From positions 310,001-374,000 of the forward strand of contig NZ_JAICCF010000004.1 of the NCBI RefSeq assembly GCF_019492185.1: DNA of 64,000 nt, written 5' to 3'. The stretch's first letter is position 1, and each line of letters starts with the position of its first letter. The notes under the pieces were generated by a model, which made no database searches, was not told the origin of the DNA, and saw only the letters and a program-made list of their open reading frames with translations. Below are positions 44,255 through 53,151 of this stretch, piece after piece. The position numbers and the translations under genes were made by a program. This DNA comes from Chitinophaga rhizophila (GTDB taxonomy: Bacteria > Bacteroidota > Bacteroidia > Chitinophagales > Chitinophagaceae).

Positions 44255-47200
44255 ATGCGATTTATAAAGCAAACGAAGCTTTTTTTCAGAGAGGGGAATT
44301 CGGACAAGACTTATGAGATTGATCTATGTGAAGTTGGCCCCGGACAATACGTCGTTAATTTCCGCTATGGTAAGCGGGGTGGAACTTTGAAAGAAGGCAG
44401 TAAAACTGTAACGCCTGTAGATTTACCAGCAGCTACGGTGCTCTATGATGCCCTTGAAAAGGAAAAACGTTCGAAAGGATATGCTGCCGAACAGGATGCA
44501 GGTCCGGTAGCTGAATTTGTAGCGCCTGATACATCAGGTGTTACTGATCCTGTGCACATAGCTATTCTTAAGCGTCTCGATTACGCCCTGAAAAGAAATT
44601 CAAAGTTTAAAACTGAATGGAAGACCTCCCGGGTGATCTGGAAGGCTGGAGAGTTGCGTATTAAAGAGGCTGCACCTTTTATTGCGAAGCTGATAGAGCG
44701 GGAAAACGCCATGCAGCGTTATGCTTCACTTTGGGCATTGGGCCGCTGTGGTAGTGAAGGTGACGCATCCACGCTGAAAGCATATGCCGAAAACAGCTCA
44801 TATCCATATTATCAACGCCAGATAGCGGTACATTCGTTATTACTCCTGTTGCCTGAAGAAGCCCGTAAGGAGTACATATCTCAGTTTGAGAAAGGCATAG
44901 ATCCTGATTTCCAGACGGCTATACAGTCCGGCGATAAAACGCGCATACAGCAACTGCTGCAGGAGCGGGTAAAGGTTTTAGTACAACAGTCATATACTAT
45001 TCTGGAGGAACTGTATATAGTCAGCATTGCGAATCCGCTGGTACGTGACGTGTTATTACAGTTCATCACAACGTTGCCATTTAAAAGAAATTACTTCCAG
45101 CATGTGCGCCACTTATTCAAACAGGCCGAACTGAGGGATGATTTTGAATTAGTAGCTTTATTGGCTGAACGATTTGAGCGTGAGGAAGATAATAAGAGTG
45201 ACCCATATGCCCGTAACAGCAGTCGTGCTTATACGAAGCTTACGCGTCTTTATCTCCGCCGACGTGTATTACGCCGGATACAGCAAATGGGCAAACAGAA
45301 TGATATCCAGTATGTAAGACTGGCTACTGCATTGCTGTTAAGATATGATGCGGCAAAACACAATAAGGCTGCTTTTAGCACAAGTAACTACCTCTGGAAC
45401 TCTAATAGCGGTTCCTACCAACATGTTACAACCGAATTTCCTGCCAATGCAGGAGCTGTGTTGTTGCATTATATACTACAGGGAAACAACAAAGCCCTGG
45501 TACTGAATACATCCCGCACAATCTGGTCGCGTACTGTCCCTCCAGCTGCACCTCCTGCTCCAACGCAGGAGTCATCAGCAAAGGGTGAAGGTCTGTTGCA
45601 AAAAGTTTCCTGGATGTTCCGTGCGCCTAAACGACCGGATAATCAGCCAGCTGCTTCCGGTGAGCCGGTTGCCCAAAATGATACTAATAGCGAAAGCGAA
45701 GTACCGTTCCTGCATTTATGGCAACAGCTGCCACAGGCATTTTTGCAGCTGCTGATCAAAGGCCGAATGGATGAAATACATGAATTTGCACTTAATCAGT
45801 TGCTTCATCATCCTGAGTATAACACACTCAAAGCACGCATGGATGCAAATGTTGTACGTGCGCTGTTGGCAAACCCGTTCAGAATACCACAGGATTATGG
45901 CCTGCAGGTAGCCAGGGAAAAGTTTGATATAAATGCACCATCATTGCCTATTATCCAGGCATTATTCTATAGCATCTCGGCAGAGGCACGTCAGCAAGGT
46001 ATGGAGTGGGCGGCCGCCCACCCGGATATCTGCCTGGCAGATGTCGATTTTATACGGGACATGATCTTTTGTCCGAATGCTGATGTACGGGAGTTTGCAG
46101 CGCAGCAGCTACCAAAAGCAGTACTGTCGGAAGAAAAGGTCAGGCTATTGGCAGGCAAGTCTATAGCCTACATAATGTCATTTAGAGAGGCAGACGACGT
46201 TACCAATGATACCCTGACAGCTGGTAGCCGCTTGCTGGAACAGCATTTTGGTAGCGCATTGGTACACCTGGATTTTACTATTATAGAAGATTTGCTGCAT
46301 GGTAATCTACCCGCTGCACAGGCTTTTGCAGCGCGTGTACTATTGCTGAAGAAACAACAGTTTACACTGGATCATATCACTGACAGCCTGTTACTGGGAC
46401 TGTTGGAAAATACCTATGAGCCTGTACGAAGCGCTGGCGTAGATATTCTATCAGCAATCAGTGAAACCGAGCTTGCCAAACGGCAGGGACTGTTATTATA
46501 TTGTTGTACATCTCCATATGGAGATGTACGCGTTGCTATCAGGCCTTTGATCAAAAAGCTGGCTATACAACAGGCATCACTGGCCATATGGCTGGTAAAC
46601 GAGCTTGTGCCAATGCTAATGCGTAAGGAAACCTCAGAAGGCATACATACTGACCTTGGGCATCTGTTAAGTAATGAACTAGTGTCTCATCTGCAGGATG
46701 TAGATCAGGCAACTGCATTACGTTTGTTATACTCCAACTATCGTCCGGCTCAGGCTTTTGGTGTATTAGTATTAGAGAAGTATATCCCGGCTGAAAATCT
46801 GACAATCAAACAAGTAATTGCTGCAGGTAATCATGAATTGCAGGCAGTAAGGGAATGGAGCTGGCGTTTCTTTGAACAGCATACTGCCCGCATCCGTTAT
46901 GAAAGAGATGACGCCGTTGCAATGTTAGACGCCACCTGGGAGGATACCCGAAGCTTCGCTGCTAACTTCTTCCGTACACAGTTCCAGGAAAGCGACTGGT
47001 CTCCGGAGTCACTGGTTGCCATAGCTGACAGTGTCAATCCATTGGTACAGGCATTTGGTCGGGAGTTACTTACAAGGTTCTTCCGTGATGAAGATGGCCC
47101 AGCCTATCTGCAGAAGCTGAGCCAGCATCCTACTGTTTCCATGCAGCTGTTTGCTACCAACTACCTGGAGACTTACGCTACAGGCAATCTGGTCTATCTC

Positions 47201-47470
47201 CGTGAACTTGAGCACTACTTCAGATCTGTATTGTCCAGAGTGAATAAAGCACGTGTAGCAAAAGAAAGGATCTTTAACTTTCTGGAGAAGGAAGCCGTAA
47301 AGTCAGCCGAAGCAGCTACATACATAGGCAGCATCATCACAGATATTTCAGCGACAGTAGCAATTGGCGACAAAGCTCGTTGTATTGCCATCATGCGTAA
47401 CATTCACCAGGCCTACCCTGATGTTTTGCTACCAGTGCGCTTTTCTGAAATTCCAACGAAACAATATTAA
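44255..47470 (+). CDS. WGR-domain HEAT/ARM-repeat protein of the retron locus
   Basis: 1071 residues. Residues 1-80 form a WGR domain (FIKQTKLFFREGNSDKTYEI, NFRYGKRGGTLKEGSKT), known from PARPs and MolR-like proteins to bind nucleic acids or proteins. From ~100 to the end runs a very long alpha-solenoid of HEAT/ARM-like repeats, interrupted by a Pro/Ala/Ser-rich linker at ~428-482 that splits it into two arms. No catalytic motif is evident. It lies 10 bases upstream of the SWIM gene and together with it and the reverse transcriptase forms the operon-like unit that I recall as retron type XIII, where this is called the ARM protein. Inferred role: sensor or effector scaffold in phage defence. 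Confidence 0.82.
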   Translation: MRFIKQTKLFFREGNSDKTYEIDLCEVGPGQYVVNFRYGKRGGTLKEGSKTVTPVDLPAATVLYDALEKEKRSKGYAAEQDAGPVAEFVAPDTSGVTDPVHIAILKRLDYALKRNSKFKTEWKTSRVIWKAGELRIKEAAPFIAKLIERENAMQRYASLWALGRCGSEGDASTLKAYAENSSYPYYQRQIAVHSLLLLLPEEARKEYISQFEKGIDPDFQTAIQSGDKTRIQQLLQERVKVLVQQSYTILEELYIVSIANPLVRDVLLQFITTLPFKRNYFQHVRHLFKQAELRDDFELVALLAERFEREEDNKSDPYARNSSRAYTKLTRLYLRRRVLRRIQQMGKQNDIQYVRLATALLLRYDAAKHNKAAFSTSNYLWNSNSGSYQHVTTEFPANAGAVLLHYILQGNNKALVLNTSRTIWSRTVPPAAPPAPTQESSAKGEGLLQKVSWMFRAPKRPDNQPAASGEPVAQNDTNSESEVPFLHLWQQLPQAFLQLLIKGRMDEIHEFALNQLLHHPEYNTLKARMDANVVRALLANPFRIPQDYGLQVAREKFDINAPSLPIIQALFYSISAEARQQGMEWAAAHPDICLADVDFIRDMIFCPNADVREFAAQQLPKAVLSEEKVRLLAGKSIAYIMSFREADDVTNDTLTAGSRLLEQHFGSALVHLDFTIIEDLLHGNLPAAQAFAARVLLLKKQQFTLDHITDSLLLGLLENTYEPVRSAGVDILSAISETELAKRQGLLLYCCTSPYGDVRVAIRPLIKKLAIQQASLAIWLVNELVPMLMRKETSEGIHTDLGHLLSNELVSHLQDVDQATALRLLYSNYRPAQAFGVLVLEKYIPAENLTIKQVIAAGNHELQAVREWSWRFFEQHTARIRYERDDAVAMLDATWEDTRSFAANFFRTQFQESDWSPESLVAIADSVNPLVQAFGRELLTRFFRDEDGPAYLQKLSQHPTVSMQLFATNYLETYATGNLVYLRELEHYFRSVLSRVNKARVAKERIFNFLEKEAVKSAEAATYIGSIITDISATVAIGDKARCIAIMRNIHQAYPDVLLPVRFSEIPTKQY

Positions 47471-47480
47471 ACCCTGAAGG

Positions 47481-49139
47481 ATGTTATTTAATTATAGATA
47501 TAGCGGGCAATCAGAGGTATATAGTAATGCCACCTCGGCGGGTATTTCTTTTGCCCCCGATACACATAGGGAGCCTACCTTCTTCAATGGCAAACTCCGT
47601 AAGAAGATCGCTTTCCGTGAAGCTATTTCAGCTTTACATGATGTGGTGGTGTCTGATCTCCGTTTCAAACCTAAGGATAAAACCGCCTATAAAGAGTGGG
47701 CTGCCCAGCAGGAATCTGTCTGGCTGGCAGAAGCCATGGGACAATACGACGCCGCAGCAGCCGAAGAGCAGATGAAAGCACTCCGCAATGAGCTGAACGG
47801 CATCTACAATGAAAAGGAGAAGGTAATGGCCCCATTCTATAAGGCACGCCGCGCTTACTTTGACTATCTCTATCAAAAAGACAGAGATGCCTGGTTTGTC
47901 TTAGACCCTGTTATCAGCGTCCACCCGGATGAGATCTTTTTTGAGTGCTTTAGCCAGGATGAGTCAGCCTATGGTAAACTAAGCGCCAGCTACAATGTAT
48001 TTAAAGAAGTGAATGAGTTTAAATGTGGTACAACCAACATTGACTACTCAGCTAACCTTTATAATGAGTTTCAGAAGATCCGTGATTATAAGGAAACAAC
48101 CTTTTCTGTCGATCCGGGCGGATTCTCCGTGCAGACAACGCAGGAAGAAATGTTCAGGGAAGTAAAGATAGATCTTCCTGACAGCTGGATACGCGGCTTT
48201 TTACAGGTCAGTTCAGCAATGACATTGCCTGCTGCTACCTTTGACCTGCATCCTATGGATGTATATAATTTCTGCAGCTGGCTACGCCGGTTCAAAGAAA
48301 AGAAAGGTCCCCGGTCTATTAAGTTTATGCTTGAACCAGGTAAGCCGGTAAAAGCCATTTTTGAGCCTTGGAATAAAGAGATCGTCTGTGCACGTTCAAT
48401 ATATACAGGCCCTCAACGCAGGGAAATCCGTATATGGGGCCGCCGTCGCCTGCTGATACTCGAGCGTCTGATTCCTGTTGCTAAAAAGTTCACGGTACAT
48501 CTGACAGGCAGTGGTCTTCCATCGTTCTATGTGGCTGATCTGGGAGACATGCAGTTTACATTAGGGCTTTCCGGATGGACAGCCAACGATTGGTCACGTG
48601 CGGGGCAGTTTGATCTGATGGCGCCGAGAGCAGAAGTTAGCGATGTTACGAAGCAGCTTGTATACAATGAACTACAACAATCATGGATGGGAACCGGAGA
48701 AGAGATTGCTGCAAAAACAGGGCAACCACTCCCCTCAGTCCTTGCAGCGTTGGGTATATATACACAAGCTGGTAAAGTGATTTATGATCTGCATACTGGC
48801 TTTTACCGTCTGCGTGAATTAAGCAGGGAGCCATTGCCGCTGGAGCAGCTCCGGTTTTCCAATCCAAAAGAGGAATCGGCTACACGCCTGGTCAGAGAAG
48901 GTAAGATTACACTGTCTGCGCAGCAGGTACCTGGCGTCGGCTTACAGATAGAAGGACAGCTTACGGCAGCGCGTCGTACCTACCACCCCGTAATTGTAAT
49001 AGACGGAGATGAAAGGATGAGTACAGCCCATTGTGATTGTTATGACTATGTGACGAATAAGCTGTACAAAGGTCCGTGCGAGCATATGCTGGCCTTACGT
49101 ATGACCTACGAGCAACAAAAGAATAACGACAAAGCATAA
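47481..49139 (+). CDS. SWIM zinc-finger protein of the retron locus
   Basis: 552 residues. Near the C-terminus HCDCYDYVTNKLYKGPCEHM gives the SWIM motif CxC...CxH with Cys518, Cys520, Cys533 and His535, a Zn site that binds DNA or proteins. Preceding it, about 395-480, the segment SWMGTGEEIAAKTGQPLPSV with ALGIYTQAGKVIYD looks like a winged helix, which gives the WHSWIM name I recall for retron type XIII. The N-terminal half is helical and unassigned. It sits between the WGR/HEAT gene (10-bp gap) and the ncRNA/RT. Confidence 0.85.
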   Translation: MLFNYRYSGQSEVYSNATSAGISFAPDTHREPTFFNGKLRKKIAFREAISALHDVVVSDLRFKPKDKTAYKEWAAQQESVWLAEAMGQYDAAAAEEQMKALRNELNGIYNEKEKVMAPFYKARRAYFDYLYQKDRDAWFVLDPVISVHPDEIFFECFSQDESAYGKLSASYNVFKEVNEFKCGTTNIDYSANLYNEFQKIRDYKETTFSVDPGGFSVQTTQEEMFREVKIDLPDSWIRGFLQVSSAMTLPAATFDLHPMDVYNFCSWLRRFKEKKGPRSIKFMLEPGKPVKAIFEPWNKEIVCARSIYTGPQRREIRIWGRRRLLILERLIPVAKKFTVHLTGSGLPSFYVADLGDMQFTLGLSGWTANDWSRAGQFDLMAPRAEVSDVTKQLVYNELQQSWMGTGEEIAAKTGQPLPSVLAALGIYTQAGKVIYDLHTGFYRLRELSREPLPLEQLRFSNPKEESATRLVREGKITLSAQQVPGVGLQIEGQLTAARRTYHPVIVIDGDERMSTAHCDCYDYVTNKLYKGPCEHMLALRMTYEQQKNNDKA

Positions 49140-49195
49140 GCGGAAAAGAGAAAGAGTGCCGGAGATAGTCAGAATAAAAAGTAGATACATATTTT

Positions 49196-49222
49196 TTGTT
49201 TAAATAAATCTCTATATCTTTA
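49196..49222 (+). promoter_or_regulatory. Promoter of the retron ncRNA
   Basis: TTG (49196-49198), 16 bases, TATCTTTA (49215-49222, 7 of 8 to TAnnTTTG). It would start transcription near 49228, 18 bases before the a1 candidate, so the ncRNA/RT could be made independently of the upstream genes. Confidence 0.5.
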
Positions 49223-49227
49223 GGCGC

Positions 49228-49480
49228 AGAATAACGAAAGTTCTTTGTAAAGAGGAAATTGATTGCACTTGCGCCTGGTTTCAGGAAGAGTGATGTTTCG
49301 TCACTCAGGTAACATGACTTTATCATGCTTCACTAAATGCAATCTTTACTTTGGACGGGGCGTACCTACTAGTGATTTACGGTACTAGCCCCGGGGGCTC
49401 CAAATCACCAGTAGGTACGCCCCGTCCTGGAGTTGATTGATTTAGTCAATGGCTTGCACGAAGGCCGTTTCCTCTTTACA
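49228..49480 (+). ncRNA. Retron msr-msd non-coding RNA
   Basis: The 436-base gap before the RT gene is highly structured. Candidate a1, TGTAAAGAGGAAA (49246-49258), is perfectly complementary to candidate a2, TTTCCTCTTTACA (49468-49480). Between them: msr hairpins GAGTGA/TCACTC (49288-49306) and CATGA/TCATG (49313-49327), and a long msd stem 49353-49427. This order (a1, small msr hairpins, long msd hairpin, a2, RT) is the canonical retron layout. The branching guanosine cannot be named with certainty. An alternative, longer purine/pyrimidine pairing (49141-49156 with 49504-49522) has bulges and would lie outside the promoter. Confidence 0.85.
49353..49427 (+). repeat. msd hairpin: 18 + 7 bp inverted repeat
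   Basis: GGACGGGGCGTACCTACT (49353-49370) pairs perfectly with AGTAGGTACGCCCCGTCC (49410-49427); after a single mismatch GTGATTT (49372-49378) pairs with AAATCAC (49402-49408). The 23-base tip contains AGCCCC/GGGGCT. This is the stem that the retron RT would copy into multicopy single-stranded DNA. Confidence 0.9.
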
Positions 49481-49575
49481 TTGTTTCTGTTGCTTAACCT
49501 CTTCTCTCCTTCTCTTTCTCCGTTTCATATTATCAACGAACTATCTTTTATCAGCAATAAACCGTCTGAAAGAAT

Positions 49576-51081
49576 ATGGCAGAAGGATTGACGCGTCAGC
49601 AATTATATGACCGTATCAGAGCATCCTCCAAAGAAGAATTTATTCTCGAGGAGATGACCCGCCTCGGTTTCTGGACAAAAAATACAGCAATGCCCTCTCC
49701 TTCGGAGATGTTGATACGCAGGGAAGGTGAATTACGCCGTGAGCTTAATAAGCTGATGGAAGAGAAACACCGGTACCGCCATCGGGAGCAAATGCTGAAT
49801 GAAATACGCAAACAGCGTATGGAGGCAGCTAAAGCTAAAAGAGCTGCAACCAAGTTACGCAATGAAGAAAAGCGTAAAGAAAAAGCAGCAAAATGGGCGA
49901 TTGAAAAAGAAAAGAATATTGTCTATCTCGGTGAAGAGGTTTCTGCAGGTTTAAATAAAGTACTCTCAGATGAAGCAAAGCTGCGCGCCGCCGGACTTCC
50001 CATTTATCATGATGGCGCAGCACTGGCTGAAGCAATGGGAATTACATTGGGGAAACTACGGTTCCTCTCCTTTGATAGAAAAGTAGCTACAGTTACTCAC
50101 TACAAGCGCTTTTATATTCCAAAGAAATCCGGAGGACGCAGACTAATATCCGCTCCTATGCCGCAACTAAAGGCAGCTCAATACTGGATTCTCGAAAATA
50201 TACTCTACAAGGTAAAACACAGTGATGCTGCACATGGCTTCGTACCCGGCAAGTCTATTGTGACAAATGCGGCTAACCATGTGGGACAAGACATTGTTAT
50301 AAATATAGACCTGCGCGACTTCTTCCCAACCGTTGCTTATAACAGGGTTAAAGGAATGTTCTGCAACTTGGGCTATAGCGAACAGGTTTCCACAATTCTG
50401 GGATTATTATGTACAGAACCGGAAATGGAGCCAGTCAACTTGGATGGCAAAGACTACCATGTGGCTACATCTGCCCGTCACCTTCCACAGGGTGCACCCT
50501 GCAGTCCTGCCATTACGAATATAATCTGTTACAAGCTGGATAGGAGGTTTGAAGGGCTGGCCCGTCGTTTCAACTATACTTATACACGCTATGCAGACGA
50601 TATGACTTTCTCTGCGAAAGAAGCAGCCGCCAATGATGCCGGCAAATTGATATGGGGTGTTAAACAGGTAGTAAAAGAAGAAGGCTTTGTGGTCCATCCT
50701 GATAAGCTAAAGGTGATGCGCAAAGGTGATAAAAGAGAAGTGACTGGTGTTGTGGTGAATGAAAAGCTCAGCATTGACCGAGAAACGCTCAGGAAGTTCA
50801 GAGCACTGCTGCACCAGATCTCCGTTTCCGGCATTGAAGGCAAACAATGGGGCAAAGGAAATATCGTCAGCAGCATCGAAGGGTATATAAATTATGTGCA
50901 GATGGTAAAACCTGAGGCAGGTCAACAACTAAAAACTAAGTGGCAGGTTTTGCTAGGAAGAACGGATATCAAAAGTCAGACACGGGCTTCGTCTACAGGA
51001 CAGATCGTTATTCCGCCAGTTGTGCCTCCTGCGCAGGACAGTGGTGAAACTGGAGAGAAACCATGGTGGGATGTGATGTAA
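49576..51081 (+). CDS. Retron reverse transcriptase
   Basis: 501 residues. Residues ~45-115 are a highly charged coiled coil (RRELNKLMEEKHRYRHREQM), a large extension compared with the ~320-residue minimal retron RTs. The RT domain spans ~150-440: the retron-specific NAxxH is NAANH at 231-235, the first catalytic Asp is 245 (INIDLRDFF), LPQGAPCSPAITN near 303-315, YADD at 339-342, and the retron VTG at 389-391 (REVTGVVVN). The C-terminal ~50 residues are Pro-rich. It lies 95 bases after the a2 candidate, as in other retrons. It makes msDNA, probably as part of an anti-phage guard system with the two upstream proteins. Confidence 0.95.
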   Translation: MAEGLTRQQLYDRIRASSKEEFILEEMTRLGFWTKNTAMPSPSEMLIRREGELRRELNKLMEEKHRYRHREQMLNEIRKQRMEAAKAKRAATKLRNEEKRKEKAAKWAIEKEKNIVYLGEEVSAGLNKVLSDEAKLRAAGLPIYHDGAALAEAMGITLGKLRFLSFDRKVATVTHYKRFYIPKKSGGRRLISAPMPQLKAAQYWILENILYKVKHSDAAHGFVPGKSIVTNAANHVGQDIVINIDLRDFFPTVAYNRVKGMFCNLGYSEQVSTILGLLCTEPEMEPVNLDGKDYHVATSARHLPQGAPCSPAITNIICYKLDRRFEGLARRFNYTYTRYADDMTFSAKEAAANDAGKLIWGVKQVVKEEGFVVHPDKLKVMRKGDKREVTGVVVNEKLSIDRETLRKFRALLHQISVSGIEGKQWGKGNIVSSIEGYINYVQMVKPEAGQQLKTKWQVLLGRTDIKSQTRASSTGQIVIPPVVPPAQDSGETGEKPWWDVM

Positions 51082-51101
51082 CAACATGGTAATATACATG
51101 C

Positions 51102-51140
51102 AAAAAGCCCCGTATACAAGCAGTATACGGGGCTTTTTTA
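51102..51140 (+). terminator. Terminator of the retron locus
   Basis: AAAAAGCCCCGTATAC (51102-51117) and GTATACGGGGCTTTTTT (from 51123) form a perfect stem with a 5-base loop and U-tract; it works on both strands, serving the RT and perhaps the convergent lipoprotein gene. Confidence 0.9.
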
Positions 51141-51183
51141 TGATAGAGGATCAGTAAATCACTATAAATGAATTTACGGAAAT

Positions 51184-51549
51184 TTATTGATTGAACGGAT
51201 GCATGTCTATAACTGTGTCATTCCGGTAATACGTACCCAGTTGTCTCCGTCCCTTATCGTCATAGGTGATGGTCGGGCCGTGTTTCTTATCATGCTTATA
51301 GAACTGAACGGCTGCAATCTGCTGGTTGTAATTGAACACCTTTACGTAGGAAAGCGAAGTATCATTATGATTGGTATATACTTCGGTCCGCAGAAATACG
51401 CCTCCCTGCCCTTGCAATGTCTGCGTCAGTTTGTAGTCAGCGGTATCAGCCAATGCATAAGGATCTCGCGTGGCTGAAGATGATGTGCTTTGCTGACAGG
51501 CATAAGAGCAGGAGAGCATAATTCCCGCAATCAATAAATAGCATCTCAT
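51184..51549 (-). CDS. Small lipoprotein with MORN-like C-terminus (121 aa)
   Basis: Lipobox in SCSYACQQS (Cys18). After a Ser/Thr linker (SSSATRD) the rest has beta-strand character, with KKHGPTITYDDKGRRQLGTYY resembling the MORN-like repeat of toxin-antitoxin-type MORN proteins. Probably outer-membrane or periplasmic, function unknown. Convergent with the retron RT and divergent from the P450 gene. Confidence 0.72.
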   Translation of the reverse strand: MRCYLLIAGIMLSCSYACQQSTSSSATRDPYALADTADYKLTQTLQGQGGVFLRTEVYTNHNDTSLSYVKVFNYNQQIAAVQFYKHDKKHGPTITYDDKGRRQLGTYYRNDTVIDMHPFNQ

Positions 51550-51770
51550 AAAGTGGTATTATACCGGCAATCTATTGTCTTTTTTTGAAACCTTTTCTTT
51601 CAGAACGGAAAATTTACTCATTAACAACGAGTTAACTATTTCCTCAGCGCATTACCCTATTTTACAGCCGTGTATGTTCACTAGCTATTATCTGGCACCA
51701 CAGTTTTAATCTTATCTTATTCATTTTATCGCAACAAACCATTATCTATCCTTTACAACTGAAAGATTGT

Positions 51771-52931
51771 ATGACTTCATTTACGCTAAAACCTCATACA
51801 TCCGCACTGGAGTTGCGGAATGAGCAGGCTATTTATTTCGATTCCACATTCAGGTTCTATTTTGGGGGGCAAGGAGCCTGGCAGGTGTTCCGGCACAAAG
51901 ATGTACAACGCGTACTAAGTGATTATGAAGTATTTTCCAATGAATATATGCCCAAGTCAGACGATAACCTGCTTGGCAGTAATTTAAATCAGACAGATCC
52001 TCCCCGACACCGGCAGCTACGTGCATTGGTAAGTAAAGCTTTCTCCCCTGCTATTATCAGTAAACTTGAAACCTGGATATACCGGGAATGTGAAAACCTG
52101 CTTGAGACAGCCATTAAGAAAGGTGAAATGGACTTTGTCAAAGAGTTTTCGATACCACTACCCGGTCGCGTTACCGCCCAGCTCCTTGGGATCCCTAATC
52201 AGGATCATGACCAAGTGAACGCCTGGATAAATGCCATCTCCGGTGATCCTGCTATAATTGGTATGGACGCATATTTTAAAGCGCAACAGGACATGGGGAA
52301 TCTGTTTATGAATCTGCTGCAAGAGCGGGCAAAAGCGCCGCAGGCTGACCTTATATCACATCTATTACAGGCTGAAATAGACGGGGAACGGCTTAGTATG
52401 CCCGATACATTGGCGTTCTGTATTGCGTTGCTTATAGCTGGCAATGAGACTACTAATGGGTTCCTGGCTAATGCTATGTATACCTTTGCTACAGTACCTG
52501 GCATTCAAGCACACCTGCGCCGGCACATGGAGGATCTTCCTGCGGCCCTCAATGAAGTACTTCGTTATGAACCTCCGGTTCAGAGTATGTGCCGTATCGC
52601 TAAGATGGACGTGGAGCTGGGCGGACAGCTTATTCGTCAGGGAGACCTGGTCAACGTTTGGCTATCTGCAGCCAACCGGGATCCCGACGTCTTTCATAAC
52701 CCGGATCAATTTGACATCCACAGGGACAACATAAGAATGGTCAGCTTTGGCCATGGCGCACACTACTGTATCGGAGCCATGCTTGCCAGAATGGAGGCCA
52801 GAATCGCCTTCGAGACTCTCTTTGCAAAGGCTGATAATATCATATTACAACCCGGTGTTCCCCCTGAAAGAATCCCTAGTACTATCGTAGCAGGGTTTCT
52901 GAACCTACCAATTGTATTTAAACAAAAATAA
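51771..52931 (+). CDS. Cytochrome P450
   Basis: 386 residues, a compact soluble bacterial P450. The oxygen-binding I-helix motif AGNETT is near 226-231, the K-helix ExxR in NEVLRYEPP near 260, and the heme loop FGHGAHYCIGAML provides the thiolate Cys333. It inserts oxygen into a small organic substrate using electrons from a ferredoxin system, none of which is encoded nearby. Given the two terpene synthases downstream, a terpene hydroxylation role is attractive but unproven. HAHxG and HPAR details suggest a class I enzyme. Confidence 0.93.
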   Translation: MTSFTLKPHTSALELRNEQAIYFDSTFRFYFGGQGAWQVFRHKDVQRVLSDYEVFSNEYMPKSDDNLLGSNLNQTDPPRHRQLRALVSKAFSPAIISKLETWIYRECENLLETAIKKGEMDFVKEFSIPLPGRVTAQLLGIPNQDHDQVNAWINAISGDPAIIGMDAYFKAQQDMGNLFMNLLQERAKAPQADLISHLLQAEIDGERLSMPDTLAFCIALLIAGNETTNGFLANAMYTFATVPGIQAHLRRHMEDLPAALNEVLRYEPPVQSMCRIAKMDVELGGQLIRQGDLVNVWLSAANRDPDVFHNPDQFDIHRDNIRMVSFGHGAHYCIGAMLARMEARIAFETLFAKADNIILQPGVPPERIPSTIVAGFLNLPIVFKQK

Positions 52932-52986
52932 ATATGATGGGCGCACTAAAGAAAAACTGAAAGTATACGCACTATACTAAGTGATA

Positions 52987-52994
52987 TATTTTTG
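52987..52994 (+). promoter_or_regulatory. -7 box of the first hybrid kinase gene
   Basis: TATTTTTG fits TAnnTTTG. It lies 158 bases before the preferred ATG (53152) and 92 before the alternative ATG 53086. Confidence 0.45.
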
Positions 52995-53151
52995 ATAGTA
53001 TGTAAATTGCAGGTAGTATAAGCCCCAAATTAATAACCCTACTTGCAGAACGAATATCTGAATTGGAAAACATAAGCATGGAACTATGTACACGCAGAGA
53101 ACCTGTAGTCAGTCCATATCTGTATGTTCCGCAAATGTAAACGCCCGGTAC

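Noticed and set aside
49141-49522. Purine/pyrimidine pairing 49141-49156 with 49504-49522 as the main a1/a2
   Set aside because: It has bulges, low complexity, and lies outside the likely promoter; the perfect 13-nt pair inside is better. Kept only as an alternative.
53086-53151. Upstream ATG for hybrid kinase copy 1
   Set aside because: Adds 22 residues with no membrane or signal character; the paralogue supports the start at 53152.
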